A stretch of 64,000 nt of DNA from Earliella scabrosa (lineage: Eukaryota > Basidiomycota > Agaricomycetes > Polyporales > Polyporaceae): the NCBI GenBank assembly GCA_022605405.1, contig JABYQQ010000031.1, positions 248,001 through 312,000 on the forward strand, given 5' to 3'. The notes beneath the pieces are model-generated. The model was not told the origin of the DNA, made no database searches, and was given only the letters and a program-made list of their open reading frames with translations. This document shows, piece by piece, positions 47,501 through 60,200 of this stretch. The position numbers and the translations under genes were made by a program. Each line of letters opens with the position of its first letter. Position 1 is the stretch's first letter.

Positions 47501-47738
47501 TGAGGCACTCACTGTGCTTGCGAGAAAGCTGAGGGGGCAGGTCGGTGCGGATTTTCTCCCATCTCTGCTGGAACTCGAGGATCCGCTTCGCTTGCTGGGG
47601 CCACAGCTTCGGTTGCGGGGCTGATTCCTGCCAGTGAACCCGTGGTTGGAATGTGGGGCCTGCACCGGAGGACGGCTCTGTGCTCGGTTTCCTTGCTCGA
47701 AGTTCAATATCATCTCCTAGGGCTATTGTTGTTGCCAT
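44535..47738 (-). CDS. Amino-acid permease, yeast amino-acid transporter (APC) family, copy G
   Basis: A 19-exon model of about 700 residues, co-linear with copy F along its length. Motifs are TVGMISIGGVIGTGLFVGSA (consensus GTGLF kept), GGPVGAFLGYLIVGSVVY, NVGGVVGLADLYVDKALGF, YGEMEFYLSCVKVLTILVI, FWAVIMQASFSFFGSEAAGI, EVIHATKNVPRALRKVWIR, LFYLSGVFISGLLVP and SAAASDIYMSSRFLFFLGRR. The acidic loop after helix 8 (RDTDEDGSDSEQSDAG) matches that of F in position but not in sequence. An extra intron interrupts GWKV|LPDI relative to F. The C-terminal region keeps HQGTVYYENTFKGRD, FVHNGWRIAD and PFFLLLTFGYKLIKQTKM. Family role is proton-coupled amino-acid uptake at the plasma membrane. The gene is divergent from orphan I (590 nt apart). 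The consensus helix 1 suggests this copy keeps the ancestral specificity. Confidence 0.88.
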
Positions 47739-48327
47739 GTCGCACTGTTGAGCGGGAGTCGTGGCTGCCGTTGCCTCATGCAAGTGTTGGTGCCGACTTG
47801 GAGCATCGCAAAGCTCAGCGTGTTCGGTGGAGTGCTTGTATACGATCCGTTTGAGAAAGGCTGTGACTTGTCTCTTCGGCACTACCGTCTCCGGCGAGCA
47901 TTGTGGTGGACTTATCCAGTATATCTTGGACGCCGGAACAATGAGCGATTAGAACAGCGGCGAGTGACAGACAGACGTGGGATAGAACGTAGTCGTTGTG
48001 GTAAGATAAAGCCCAAGGTCGGCTACAGGTCGGCTGCTTCATGGTGGCTGAACACACTTGGATCTCAGATTGGCGCTCAACATTCCACGTCAACATAAGT
48101 TGTAACTTCTATTCACTCAGCACTAGTACTCCGCTGCAGAGCCTCACGAATCCTTGTCCTGGCAGTGCAACGGTTCCTCATCGAACAACTCTCCACTACC
48201 GTCTCTGGTACTACTGATATGCTTCGTATACCCATGGTCCGACAGGGGCCACATAGTTCCTTATCTCTACCAGGCGGCTGTTCACACAGACCGCCAACAC
48301 CCGGACCATCTTGACTGATCCACGTCA
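47739..48327. promoter_or_regulatory. Divergent promoter region, permease G / orphan I
   Basis: 589 nt between opposing start codons, matching the layout of the F/H pair. No obvious shared element was found by eye between the two regions. Confidence 0.45.
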
Positions 48328-50686
48328 ATGCCTCCTGCCATTGCCTTGTTCTCTGAGGACACGATCTACCGCCTTGGACCCTACGATTCCGATATGACGG
48401 TATGCTCTCCTATAAGTCTCTACAAGATGCGCTCACGCGACCCCTCTGTCCTCGTGCTCGACGCACCAGCATCTTACCGACCGGGGAACCACTTCAAGTT
48501 CATGTTGTCCTGCGGCACTGGATCCGATGTCCTCCAGAACGCCACCAAGGCGGCTTTGGTCTGTGCAGCTTCCGATGATATTTTTACGCCATGCGACGCG
48601 ATTTGCCCGAATCCCGACATCTCCGGCATCGGCGTTCGGGGCGCGTTCTACATCCAGAGTGCTTTGAATAGTGAGTATTCTCTATTGCCTCTCTCGTGGT
48701 GGCCGCACGGTACGCGCTAGTGGGCACTAGGCTCGCGTGATAGTCCGACTATCATCCTTGCGCAATATGGGGCCAGGGTTCCGGTCAACTTTCTAGTTAC
48801 GGGGCTCCATCCGCATACCTTCTAGTTCCCGGCTGAAAAACAGTTGTGGTCTGAAGTATGCATGATTAGCGTTGTAGTGAGGACGGCGGTGTGTAGGATG
48901 GCGTTGAATCCCTGACGATACTAACGAAATTGCTTTTACAGCATTCGTTGCCCTGGTATCGAGACGCGACAGCGTTACCAGCACCTGGGCTGGTACTCTC
49001 TTGACTGGCGCGCTAGTCATTGCGGCCATGATCCAGAAAGGGACGCAAGCCATCACCCTCCATCACGCCACCTTGACAATGAAGTGAGTCCCCAACGTTC
49101 ACCTGCAGAGTGATGTCGTGGGTGCGGAGGTCGCGAGCCGCGATGCCTAGCGCCGCCGCCTCGGTGCAACGCACCGAAGGGGCATATCGAGGGCCCAACT
49201 CAGGCTCAGGGCGTCTGTCATCAACCTCCCGTCCGCCCGCTCCAGCGTCGACAGCGGCACTGACACTCTCTCCACAGCTTTGCGACACTGTCCTGCATCA
49301 GCTCACTTGCGGTAGCACCAACACTGTCTATCTGGAGACTGACTCCTGAGGAGTACTCCAGGAAGCGTCTCGCACGCGACCTGCTCGAGGATTCGGAAGA
49401 CGAAGACCGCCATGGTCTGCTCAACGATGCAGCGGAAATGGTGCATGAGAAGAAGACGAAGCGGATCAAGCGCGCGCAGAATCGGCAGCGGCTCTTCCTC
49501 GCCCTGGCGCTCCTCACCCAGGTCATCCTCCAGTGGGCATGGGGCGTCGTCCTCTTCGTCTCCCCCGTGTACAGCCAACCAAATTGCTCGGGCGGCACGA
49601 TCCTCATATTCTTCTTCAAGGATTTTGCCGCACGAGAGGTCAATCGCCGGTACATGGTTGTATGGGTGCTCTGGCTGCTCTTTTCGCTTGGAATCACCCT
49701 TGGCATGACCATCGTACTCGCAATAACAAGCCCGACGCTGGCAGAAAAGGGGACGCCTCGCTCCCGCCGCTCATCCCGTTCCTCAACACCGCACTCCTTC
49801 GGTACAAGAACGTCTGGCACCCTAAGCAGCACAGACACACGACCGTACGCGCTTTTCTGGACTGTGGTCGAGTCAGTGCCATCCTGGAAGGAGCGGGTAC
49901 GTCAGCGCATGTTCTGGTACAGCATACTTTGTGTGCTGCTCTGGAGCATCTATATCACATGTAAGCGTATTCCTTCATCCCATTATGGCGGCGCGGCTGA
50001 GCATGGGTTGTGGTCCCAGCATCCGAGCTGCAAATCAAAGCCAACTGTGTGTTCGAGGGCGAGAACAGCATCACCGGGTTCGGACAGGTATGTACTACCG
50101 TCAGGCCTCAAGTTTGACCCATCGTTCACCTCCTCCATTGCGCCAGATCACAGCCCTCCTCCTATCTCTCGCCCCGCTCTGGAATCTCATCATCGCGGTG
50201 TACAAGTGGCTGAGGCGCCAGCGGAAGCTCAAGCGTCGACGGGAGCGCGAGCAAGCACGGCAGGCCCAGTCATCCAACTCCAACCACGACACCTCCAACT
50301 CCGCCCACGAGCAGTCCATGCTCAGCTCTGACGTTATCGACATCAGCGTCAGCACAGAGGTCGCGCTGGCCGTCTCCCGCGGCCAGGTCGTCGACAGCAT
50401 CGTGCTCGCCGCCCCCGGGCTCGATCGCGCGACGCCCATCTTGAGCAACAATACGGCTCGCGCGCAGGGACGGGGAAGGTCGCGACGTCCTCGCACTTCG
50501 GAGCGCTCGCGCTCGCGATCGACCGTGCGCTCGTACGCGGCCGCTGTGTCTGCGCACGAGAACACGCGAATACCCCCGCCGACGCTCGCTGGCATCCTGC
50601 TGACGTCGCCTGCCGAGTGGGACGAGTTCAAGGCGCTCGGCGTTGAGGCGCGCGCGAGCCTTGCTGGACAAGGACACTGGGATTGA
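48328..50686 (+). CDS. Orphan multi-pass membrane protein, copy I
   Basis: Five exons, 48328-48670, 48942-49083, 49278-49960, 50020-50087 and 50147-50686, give 591 residues. The extracytosolic N-terminus contains Cys-rich LVCAASDDIFTPCDAICPN followed by DISGIGVRGAFYIQ. Helices are at STWAGTLLTGALVIAAMIQ, LALALLTQVILQWAWGVVLF, YMVVWVLWLLFSLGITLGM, FWYSILCVLLWSIYIT and TALLLSLAPLWNLIIAVY. The loop before the last helix is NCVFEGENSITGFGQ, nearly identical to copy H. The cytosolic tail is basic (RQRKLKRRREREQ) and then Ser/Thr-rich. A charged loop (RDLLEDSEDEDRHG) precedes a conserved basic stretch (RIKRAQNRQR in I, RIERAQSRQR in H). The longer N-terminus than H makes I the more complete copy. 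No function known to me. Co-duplication with an amino-acid permease suggests a transport-related or sensing partner (inference). Confidence 0.78.
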
Positions 50687-52934
50687 GTCTTCTTGACCCT
50701 TGTAGCTTGATCATGTTCTAGGCTTGTTTCCGTGCTCGCTGCGCGATGCTTGTACCATCAAGTCTGGCTGTTCTCATCTATCCGACACACCCTCATCTCT
50801 GTACCGCTCCAGCGTCACTCCAGCCTCCTCCTGTTCCAAGTCTCCCTATCTGCGCTCGCATCTAATCTGTACCATACGCGTGAATTCTACCATACTCACA
50901 ATCGCATGCGTTCCCCTCACTTGTCAATTCTCCCATCCCGCACTGGTCTGATTTTGACGTGCCCAAGCGCACAGGTACGTCGACAGGTCCCAATGATACA
51001 GAACCCTGATAACGTCTCTCCCCTCAGGTTCTTCTCGCACCAACGCGACACTCCTGAGTACCCCTGCTTCATACCAGACCCAGCCGCGTACCACGCTTCG
51101 TCGTACTAGCCGGCTCCACCGGTAGCGAGTACATTTACTGCACTGAGCGGGCAACGTGAACGGCATGGGACGCCACCCCGCGGACCACACTGACAGGATT
51201 CGAACAACTGATGCTTGCAGCTTCGTTGTTCCGCACGAGCGCGCCGGGTGCTATCGCTGGTGTAGTGGTTGGCGCGTCAGCGCGCGCGGGCTTCTGTGGT
51301 CGTGCTAACCCCGATCTCCCACCTCCATGTCCCCCGGTCCCCCAGAGGAACGAACCACCGGTGTCTGAGGGCGCGAGCGAGGAGAAGACACAGAGCCTGC
51401 ACAGACAGGGCGGCGATGGGGACGGGGCGCTGCTGCTTCCTGAGGTGGGCATCGCGACGCCCTACTATCTTCTACTACTGAGTATGGTACCAGGGTTCTG
51501 TCGGTTGCCGTCGAGACAGTGCGAGTGACGAGTAGTTCGGAGGCCTTGACGTCTGATCTGCTGATGCATATGATCTGAGAGGTGTTCGTCTTGCAACGCC
51601 CTCTGTACAGGTAGGTCCGTAGTGACGCAACCCCAATACCCAGCCTCGAGTACGTCGACTTAGGAGTAAAGCTTCAAGTTGACAGTGGCCCTTAGTTGCG
51701 CCGCCGCCGTCCACACGCGTGATGCGCTGGATGAGCGTATCACCCCGAAGCCGCCAGAGCGCTGAGCGCTGAACTGCCGTCCCAACTGCACGTCCGCCGG
51801 TGCTCTATGGACCGGTGTCAGTGTTTTTCCGCTGCGTACGCCGCGTACGCTCGCAACATGAGTCCACTGCGACCAGCGCCGCGCCGCGCGGTGAGCCAGA
51901 GACCGGGCAGAAGACTCGCGAGGACAGACAGGGACGCACCGGCCGGCCTCACATGGAACAATGGGAGAGACAAGGAAATGTCCCATGTCAGTAAGTAGGA
52001 GCAGTCAGGTAGTGGGAATGATAGCCAGGCACACGCCGGACGGACGGTGTAGTTCGAAGCCTCGCACGGGGGTTCTAACGCGCGCACTGGAGCCGATCGC
52101 CCATCTGAGATTCACAGCAGCCCTAGAGCTCGCCAACGGCGTTGGGGGGTGTTTATATCGGATTGACTTCTGTGCGACTGGTCTGCTCCGGCCGGGAGAA
52201 GAGTCGATGCGAAGGCTGAAGAAGAACGAGCGGCGGAGCCAGTGAGCATTAACGGAGAACTGGGGCGAGCTCGAACTTTTGATATCGTTCAAGAGGTGCC
52301 CGCGCGGGACCTGAGAGGTGCGGGCGGAACAAGCGAGTATGATTGACAGCGCTATTAACGTGCACGACAAGGACAGAGGACAGCGGACAGATGGCCGGAG
52401 GGAAAAAAAACCAAAACAGGAGGCCGAACATTATAGCGTGTAAACTTAAGGTCGTCAAGAAATCGTGAAGGCAGAGGGGAGAACGTGGGAAACACATCCG
52501 GATCCGTACGTATAGTAGAGTATCAGATGCATATCCGTGTGCGTGTGCGTGTGTGAGGGTGAGGGTGAGGGTGAGAGTGAGAGCGGGACGAGACTGTACG
52601 TGGGCGTTTAGAGTTACAAATAATGATACAGGACGATTGCGGGTATAGAGAGGGGGCGTTAATATGGACGAATGCGTGCAGGAGGACCGGGGCCGCGGAC
52701 AACAAGGACCAGAGGAAAGATACAGCGAGGGGGGCGCGGAGTAGCGTACAAGCAGCGAGAACACAACAGGACAGAACGCGAACGGGAGGCGCGGGTGGCG
52801 AGGAATGTTCGACGAAGGACCGAAGACGAAGACCGAAGACGAAGAGCACTGTGAGAAGTCCCGGGATCGGAGGTGGGAGAAGGGGAGAAGGGGAGGATTC
52901 GCAGACGGGGCCTGGCCGGCAGAAGTGTGCAAGG
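50687..52934. other. Convergent intergenic region, possible membrane-protein relic
   Basis: 2.2 kb between the stops of orphan I (+) and MFS paralogue 3 (-). A plus-strand open frame at 51211-51528 contains APGAIAGVVVGASARAGF and later NEPPVSEGASEEKTQSLHRQ, reminiscent of the helix and tail of receptor-like single-pass proteins, but there is no upstream outer domain or splice support. The right end is purine-rich on the plus strand and should be MFS 3' UTR. Confidence 0.45.
52536..52584. repeat. Short tandem repeat, GTGTGC and GAGGGT units
   Basis: A GTGTGC run passes into about four GTGAGG-type hexamers and then GAGAGT units. It is a simple microsatellite downstream of the MFS stop, too short and irregular to be a telomere remnant. 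Confidence 0.7.
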
Positions 52935-54550
52935 TTATACGCGATCCGAGGGACGTCGGCTGAGCGTGCAGCGCGCCCAGAGGAGGAAGAGCGAGCCCGC
53001 GACGACCGCGGTGCCCGCGAGCACGATCATGCCCATGTACGACCCGCCGTGTGCGTGGAGGATCGCGCCCGCTGCGGGGTTGCCACACAGCGCCCTACAC
53101 GTCAAATAGAGGTTAGGACGTGACACGAAGCATGCAGGGGAAAGCATGAGGTACGCACGGGATAGAGATGATGCTGTAGAGGACGCCGACGCGCGTACCG
53201 ATCTGGGTGATGTCCGAAATTTGAGCGACGCAGGGGATAATGAGCGCGTTGAATGCGCCGCTGAAGAAGCCGTAGACGGCCGCGAAGAGCATGATCGAGG
53301 CGAGGTTGGTGCTGAACGGCCAGACCGCGAGGATCACGAGGCCCGTGCAGAGAGCGGAAGGTACCATCACGTTGAACCGGCCCAGGGAGTCGGAGAGACA
53401 CGCGGGGACGAGGCGACCGAGGATTCCACCGGCGTTCATGACGGAGAGCACATAGAACGCGGTGTGTGGGGAGATGCCGTGCGCGGTGGAGTAGTCGACA
53501 ATGTAGAAGAAGGGGATGAACAGGCCTGTGGAATGGTCAGCGTGATGCTGAGGTGGCAGTGGACGTCACGGCTTACCGAGACAGATCAGGATGCTGCCGA
53601 TGACAGCGAGCATAAAGGGCAAGTCGCGGAACATCGTAGTGTCGAGCCAGGGTGCGCTGTGCGTGGGGCGGGACAGGTTGTTGGAGACAGTAAAGACGGC
53701 GATGACACAGAGCGCCAGTGTGACGAAGCCGGTAATGCGAACTGTCCATCCAAACCCGAGGCGAAGAAACAGGTGTTGGTACATGATGGGCCACGTTACA
53801 CCGCCTGTCAAAGAGTTAGCAATTGCTAAGATGTTACTACGTGCTGCACTGACCGACGCCAGATCCTGCGATCGCGATTCCGAGGGCAGTACTCCGGTAC
53901 TTGTTGAAATGCGTTGATATTGCGGAGAGGCTTGGGTAGAACCTAAACCACGGAGGCGCAGGTGAGCATGCTTGGATAGGAGAAGAAGGTGCGGAGACGT
54001 ACAGGGCGCCGATACCCGTGCCCACAAGGATGCCTTGCGCAAGGATGTACTGGTAGTACTCAGTCGAGATGCTGGTCATCATCGTGCCGAAGACGAGAAT
54101 CAAGGTCCCAACGATCATGATTGGTCGCGGGCCGTACGCGTCGAACAGGCGGCCGACGAACCCCCCCTGCGGAGCGGGATGTTAGAAGCGCGTGGTGATG
54201 CAATGCACATGCCAGCTTACCGAGAAGAAGAACACCCAGAGTTGTAATGACCCGATCCAGGAGATGGTCGACGGCGGGAGGTCGTGCAGCTGGTGCTCCG
54301 CGTACCACGTTTGAAATGTGCCGAAGGAGTTGAGTTGGCCGAAGGAGCAGAAGAGGGCGAGAAATGCGCCGAGCACGGTGAGCCATGCACGCGCTCCTCC
54401 ATCTAGGAAGATGGAGTTGTCAGTCATGACAGACGGCGCGGGCGAGCGCTGTCCGTCGACTGCGGTTGCGGACACCGTCTCCAAGGAATCCTTACGGTCC
54501 CGCAAAGGAGCAGCGGAGTCGATGGTGTTGCATTTCTCGATGTCGACCAT
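52935..54550 (-). CDS. MFS transporter, monocarboxylate-porter-like (paralogue 3)
   Basis: Six exons, 54221-54550, 54003-54166, 53854-53942, 53577-53804, 53159-53525 and 52935-53094, give 445 residues. Exons 2, 3 and 6 are 164, 89 and 160 nt, the same as in both tandem copies 40 kb away; exon 4 equals that of paralogue 1 and exon 5 that of paralogue 2. Motifs include FGQLNSFGTFQTWYAEHQL, STISWIGSLQLW, GRLFDAYGPR, GSGVGGVTWP and GRLVPACLSDSLGRFN. In helix 11 the pair's LAGGPAAGA is replaced by LCGNPAAGA, a change of a conserved Gly. It is closest to paralogue 1 in helices 1-3. The start MVDIEKCNTID was preferred to an in-frame upstream extension lacking an ATG. Substrate unknown; the family moves monocarboxylates, riboflavin and similar solutes. 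Confidence 0.87.
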
Positions 54551-57205
54551 GGCTGAAGAGGTCAACTTGAGGGAGCGGGGATGGAGAGCGTCCAACGAGG
54601 CCACGGACGACGGTGGAGAGGCTCTGACGGTAGACGGGATACAGAGGACGAGGAGAATGCGACAGGAAATGGAGGGAATATATGGACGGCGCGAGCTGTG
54701 CGCTGCGCCGCCCTCGGGAGAGAGGGCACTTGACGGAAGAATATGTCATGCATGGACCCGATCCCGGAGGGCGTCATGACTCGGAAGCGGTTGCCGATTC
54801 TCGAATGGATGATAGGTCGATGGTTGCCGGACCTAAAGCTGGAAATGTCAATCGTCTACCCGGTTTACACTGTCATCATCCGAGCCAGGCATCGGTGCGG
54901 CCGCGGAGGGGCGGAGGTGCGTGCGAAGGGTGCGCACAGAAGACAAAGAATGGAAGTCGATTGGCGAGTGTCCGTCGAGCACGGAGGTACGGGGCTGCGC
55001 CCATCACTGGCAGCTGTGAGAGTCCCCCGAGCAACAATAAACGTGGCATCCGATGCGCCAGGAGATCCCGCCGCGTACGTACCAACACTAAAGCAAATAC
55101 ACTAAATAGCGGGGTTGGCATTCCCCTGCGCCTCCTCCTGCCTCCTCCGAGTCTTCCGGAAGTAACGTGCTGCGTTCTACCTCCGGTCTTCGGCCATGGC
55201 ACCATGCCAACAGCACGAGTAGGTCGGCAGCATGTACGCTCTCCTCACCTGAAAAGTGCGCATGCGGGCTGATTCTGGCGGGAGACGTACTGTAAGTTGC
55301 GGTTTCAAGTTGGAGGTCGCCGGCAAAGTGACAATGTCGCCGGCAAGTCGCCGGGACGCTTCGGCAGTCTCCGCAGCCGCCAAAGATCTGAGATCCCGGC
55401 CTCTCTGGCCGAGTTCCCAGGCCCAGGGACTGCTCGCGCAAGTAGTAATCGCCTCCTCGGAGTCGTAATTCGTTCATCGTCTCGACACCTGCAGTCGTAT
55501 GCTAGCATGACTAGGCAGTGTCTCGCACGACCAGTCATATACATCCATCTCATGGCTTCCCCGTTTTCACCCAACACTCTCCTGAATTATTATCAATGTT
55601 CCTATCCACACACTGCGAGTCTTACGGTCTCGACGCAGTCACTCAAAAGCCGTCCGGGTCTTGTCCAGGAGCGCATTCGCGATGAATGCATGTCATCCCG
55701 AAGAGAGCCCTGAGGAGTCTCACGCCGGCCTCGTCAAGAGCTCTCAAGAAGTCGTAAGTACTATCTCATGATTCGCGCATAGCCTCGCCGCACAGCACCC
55801 GCCTTATCCCGGTCATTACATCCGCGAATCCGGCAGTGGTAACACTGATATACGTCTCTGGTATGAACTCTCCAGCAAGACCTCCTCCGCTCACTCTCAC
55901 AATCACGAAAAGTTCAACAGTCTCTCATCGTTAACACGCCGACCTGAATATACTTGTCAAGACTGGGGCCGCGAGCCTCTAGTATGGATCACCGTTTACT
56001 ACTACGTACATAGATCCGGAACAAGAGAGTGCAGGCGTGTTCGCAGTACGTGAAACTGATTTATGGTAGATACATAATGCGCCCATACTGACATGGTCTC
56101 ATGCTCAGGCTTTCCAAGTGCCGTGGCCGCGCGCCACCGCCTCCTTGTGCGGCACCAGCGCACCTCGTCCACCGCATTCGCGCCCGCCTGTCAATGCATA
56201 TGGCTGTGACCAGATCTGGACAAAGACAAACTGTATCACATCCAGCCACGCCGCGGCATCGCATCGTTCGTGTTAAGCTCATGCTCGAGCTGTGCGTTTA
56301 CTCAGATCATTGTAGTAGCCCCTGGCCGTGTATTGACCGCCCTTGACACCTCCGCGGTATACCCAGTGCCCGAGGATCGCATACCACTCCTCGTCGGTCC
56401 GGGTCGCGCAGGGAATCAAGGGCACTTGGTGCGTGTGGTGCGTTGTCTTCACATCGAAGTTTGGGTTCACTGTTGACCAACTTGATCGACGTCAGGCTTG
56501 CTCGTGTCCGGTACCGGATATTTGCCTACACGGTAGGCGGTCCGTCCACTCACCCGATGTTTGCGTGCTACATACAGCACACGACCTGAGTGGCTCTCAG
56601 GTCCGTTGCGCCACCGTATACCCCTCTCAGGCTGCAATCATGAAACGGGAGTCCTCCTGGCATCTCACTCTCCGAAGGCACCACTCGGCGAATCCGGCGC
56701 TGTCACTCAGCCTTCGCGCCTAGGAATGGGCGTGTGCAGCTACACACCTCGAGGCTGACTATCATCGCTTCACGACTCGGAATCTCGACGGAGGAAGGAG
56801 TTATGTACTACGCCGCTGGTGACTGGCTAGCAAGTCGTGTACCGAACCGGTTTGAACTGGTTCGCGTCGAGTTTGGTATTATTTGTCCCTGGCGCTAACG
56901 CGCCGTCGACCATTTCGGAGTCGCAGACTCATGCTGGTGGCACTACCCCCACCCAACAAGCTACGTCTTTAAACCGCTTCCCAGCGCAAGAGGCACGGTA
57001 GCATCCTATACCGTCATCTCATACAACTCCTTACCCCTAAAGCTGCTAACAAAGGGAAACGCGGGATGGGAAGTTGACTCTTGCCCTTATGTATTATGAC
57101 ATCGCGGTTCCAGCAGTGTGGCAAATCCGAGAGCCCTCTTCGATGGCTAATACGTACAAGTTCATCTCATCGTCTTCAAACACACTCGGTACATCCGGGC
57201 TTTCT
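54551..57205. other. Long intergenic region between MFS 3 and GH35 gene 1
   Basis: 2.65 kb, the longest gene-free stretch here. The left part holds the MFS promoter (ATATAT on the minus strand near 54679). Many short open frames occur, none with introns that extend them or a recognisable motif. No transposon ends or tRNA recognised. Confidence 0.5.
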
Positions 57206-60200
57206 TCAAGCGCGCGGGGCGAACCGCGGATTGTTGGACGCGATAGGGCCCACTCCGCCGTCCAGCACTCCGTCAACGACAAGCTGCAGGGTGGGAGAAA
57301 CAGGCGTGTCGTCCATCGCCCAGAGCGCAACCGCGACAGTGCTGTCATGTGCGCCCAGGTGAGTCTCAGTCGACTGTAAGGGAACGGCATACTCACTTCT
57401 TTCCGTTGTTCTCCAAGATGCCAGGAGGTACGGGGAACCTCGTCTGCGGGCCGACATTCGCGACGCGCTATAGCACACGCACAATTAGCAATGAGCCCGT
57501 CATCATTCCCTCGCTGCCCTCAGGCTGCTCACCTTGCCAAACATCCATCCGTTGACAAATAGACGCGCGCGGTACGCCTGCGTGTTATCCGTCTCGAACT
57601 GGAAGCTGACCTGCACGTCGGTGTTCCTAGGGAAGTCCAAGTCCAAGGTCATGATAAAGAACCCGACGCCTGCGCCGCCTCCGGGCAGGCCTTGTGAGAG
57701 CTCGCGCGCGGTCCAGCCCGAGGCGTCGAACCCCGGAAGGTGCCAGCCCTCGCGCTCGCCAAAGAGCCCGCCCTCGTTCATGACGCCGCGGACTTTGTCG
57801 GGGAAGCTACAAGGGCAACGATCAACTTGCCATCCAGGAACATTGTGAATTGTACACTCACTTCGTGTATCCGCCGACCTTACCCTGAACCTTCCACTGG
57901 GATATGGTCCCGCCATTGAGCTGGAACGCGGAGATCCCGCGCGCGGACTTCTCGTTCGCGTCTTCGTCGTTGCCCATGTTGTCCTGCAGGACCGTGATGA
58001 CATTGTCCTTCCCAGTGAGGACCGCACCGGCGGGGAAGGGGAACTGCGCGCTGATGTGGTCTGCGCCGTTGTGCACTGTGCTGATGAACTTGTCGTTGAT
58101 CCACACTGACGCCGCGAACGCTGTAGACAGCAGCGGGGTTGAGGATCGTGAGCGGATTGCACGGAATGAGAGGAGCAGGATTATTGCGCGCACCGCTTCC
58201 TCCGTAGATGGTGAGATTGACGGACGTCTCCGAGCCGGTGCCGTTGAAGTGTCCGCGGAAGAGGACGTTGTTCTCGCAGCTGCGCGATGACTCAGTCGGC
58301 TGTACCTAGGTAGTAATGACCCAACAGATACCCACAATCCATAGTCGCAGCCTGACGCACTGTCAGCATACCAATAGACTGACCGCGAAGGGGACTCACC
58401 ATATAGAACCACGCCCGAGGCTGGCTTCACGCTCAAGTTCGTCGTCGTCTTGTTCGCAACAATCCACGTCGAGTCGTCGAACCCCGGCTGGATCTCCGGC
58501 AAGCTGTCTTTGAACCTCCACCCCGTCAACCGCGGCACCTTGATGCGCTTCATCTCCGCGCGCGGCGCAAGGCGGCCAGTTAGCGTCCCATGCCCCTCCC
58601 GCTTGACCGCGACGTGCGCCCCGTTCCACGTCACCGCGCGCACCGCGGGCGGTGCGACGACCGTGAGCGGGACGGACGCGTTCAAGTCCCCGCGGAGCGC
58701 GAGCGTCGCGCCCTCGATCGTCGCGTTGCGCACCAGGTTCGGCCCGCCGACGAGCACGGTTGTGTTCGTGCCGAACTGCCAGAAGGTCTCGAACCCGCGC
58801 ACCGTGTTCTTTGTGTGCGCGCGGACCGCGGGCGCCCAGAACGTCGCGGCCGTGACGGGGTCGGCGAAGAGGACGAGCTGGGTGGGCGAGTCATGGAGGG
58901 TGAGGAGGCCCTTGGACCCGGGTTGGATGCTGATCGTGGTGAGGGCGCGGTCGAAGGTCGACTTGGCGAAGTGTACGCGCGAGGATGAGGTGCGGGTTCC
59001 AGAGCCGGTGAGGGTGAGCGCGAGCTCGTGCGATTGATCTGCGTCGCCGAAGACGAAGAGGACGTCGCGCGCGCCGATCGTGCCTGCGAAGAAGATGGAG
59101 GCGGTGGTGAAGAAGAGTGAGCCGTGCGCGCCGAAGGGGTATTCGGTGATGATGAGCTTGCTTTGCCGGCCGTTGAGGGCGATGCTGCCTGTCGTCTGCG
59201 GAAGGGTCAGCGTGCCCTTCGAAGTCGGGACCTGGAGGGTGAAGGATGTCATTGCGCTGCGCGAGTCGGGGGAGAGCGTCAGCGTGACGGGAGATGAACA
59301 TTCAGGGGCGCGGTACGTACGTGGACGTGGAGTCTGCCTGTCGCGCGATGAAGAACTGTGTTCCAGTGTCGGGGTTCCTAAGCAGCGTGATGAACGCCGC
59401 GCTTCCGTTCAGCGTAACCTCGGGTATGCCGGTACTGGTGTCGCCAATCCAGTCGGTCTTGCGGAAGGAGGGGGACGAGCGAAGGAACAGGCCTTGACGC
59501 TTAAGTTCGTCGAACTTGTCCGAGAGCGCGCGGGACTCGCGAATCGCTGAACCGTAGTCGTAGCTTGTGTAGACGCCAGGGAACGGGAAGCCACCCCAGC
59601 TTGTGCCTCTGTATCGAGAATGAGCAAGTGTGTCCGAGACGGGTGCTATGACTCACCCGTATAACATGTAGTACGACAATAGTTTGGCATTCCCCGCCCA
59701 ATTTTGCTTGTAGAACACATCCTGGAAGTCCGGCCCCGTGAGGAGCTCGCACGCGTCATACCCCGGTCCACCCCACGGGTCGAATGACCCTCCTGCGTGC
59801 GAGGAACACATTCAGTACCTCGAGCACCTCGAGTAACAGCGACATATGCCCTCACCTTGGAACTCAGGCATGTACCAAGGCTGCGACGGGTTGTTCTGAA
59901 TGTGGTACTGGTGGTAGTTCGTGGTGACCCCACGCCAATTCCGCGGGTTCGAGCAGTCGAAGGCTTGCGGGTAAGCATCCTAGGAGCGCATTAGTGGTTA
60001 GGTGCAGAGTAAGACGGAGTGGGACCCACCAGGCCATAGATATCGACTGCGCCGGTTCCGTTGATGAAGTTCCGACCTTGTCCGGGGTCGTTGTAAGTTC
60101 TGACCAGATGTGGGTCAAAGGCCGACAACGCAGTAAGTGTTAGATCAGAACGTACAATGGAACCACAACGCCGCCGTCCCGGTACTGCGACTCAAGTTGT

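Noticed and set aside
51190..51320. tRNA-like pieces (GATTCGAAC and TGGTGTAGTGGTT)
   Set aside because: The T-stem does not pair (only two of five positions), the two pieces are on opposite strands, and no cloverleaf can be drawn.
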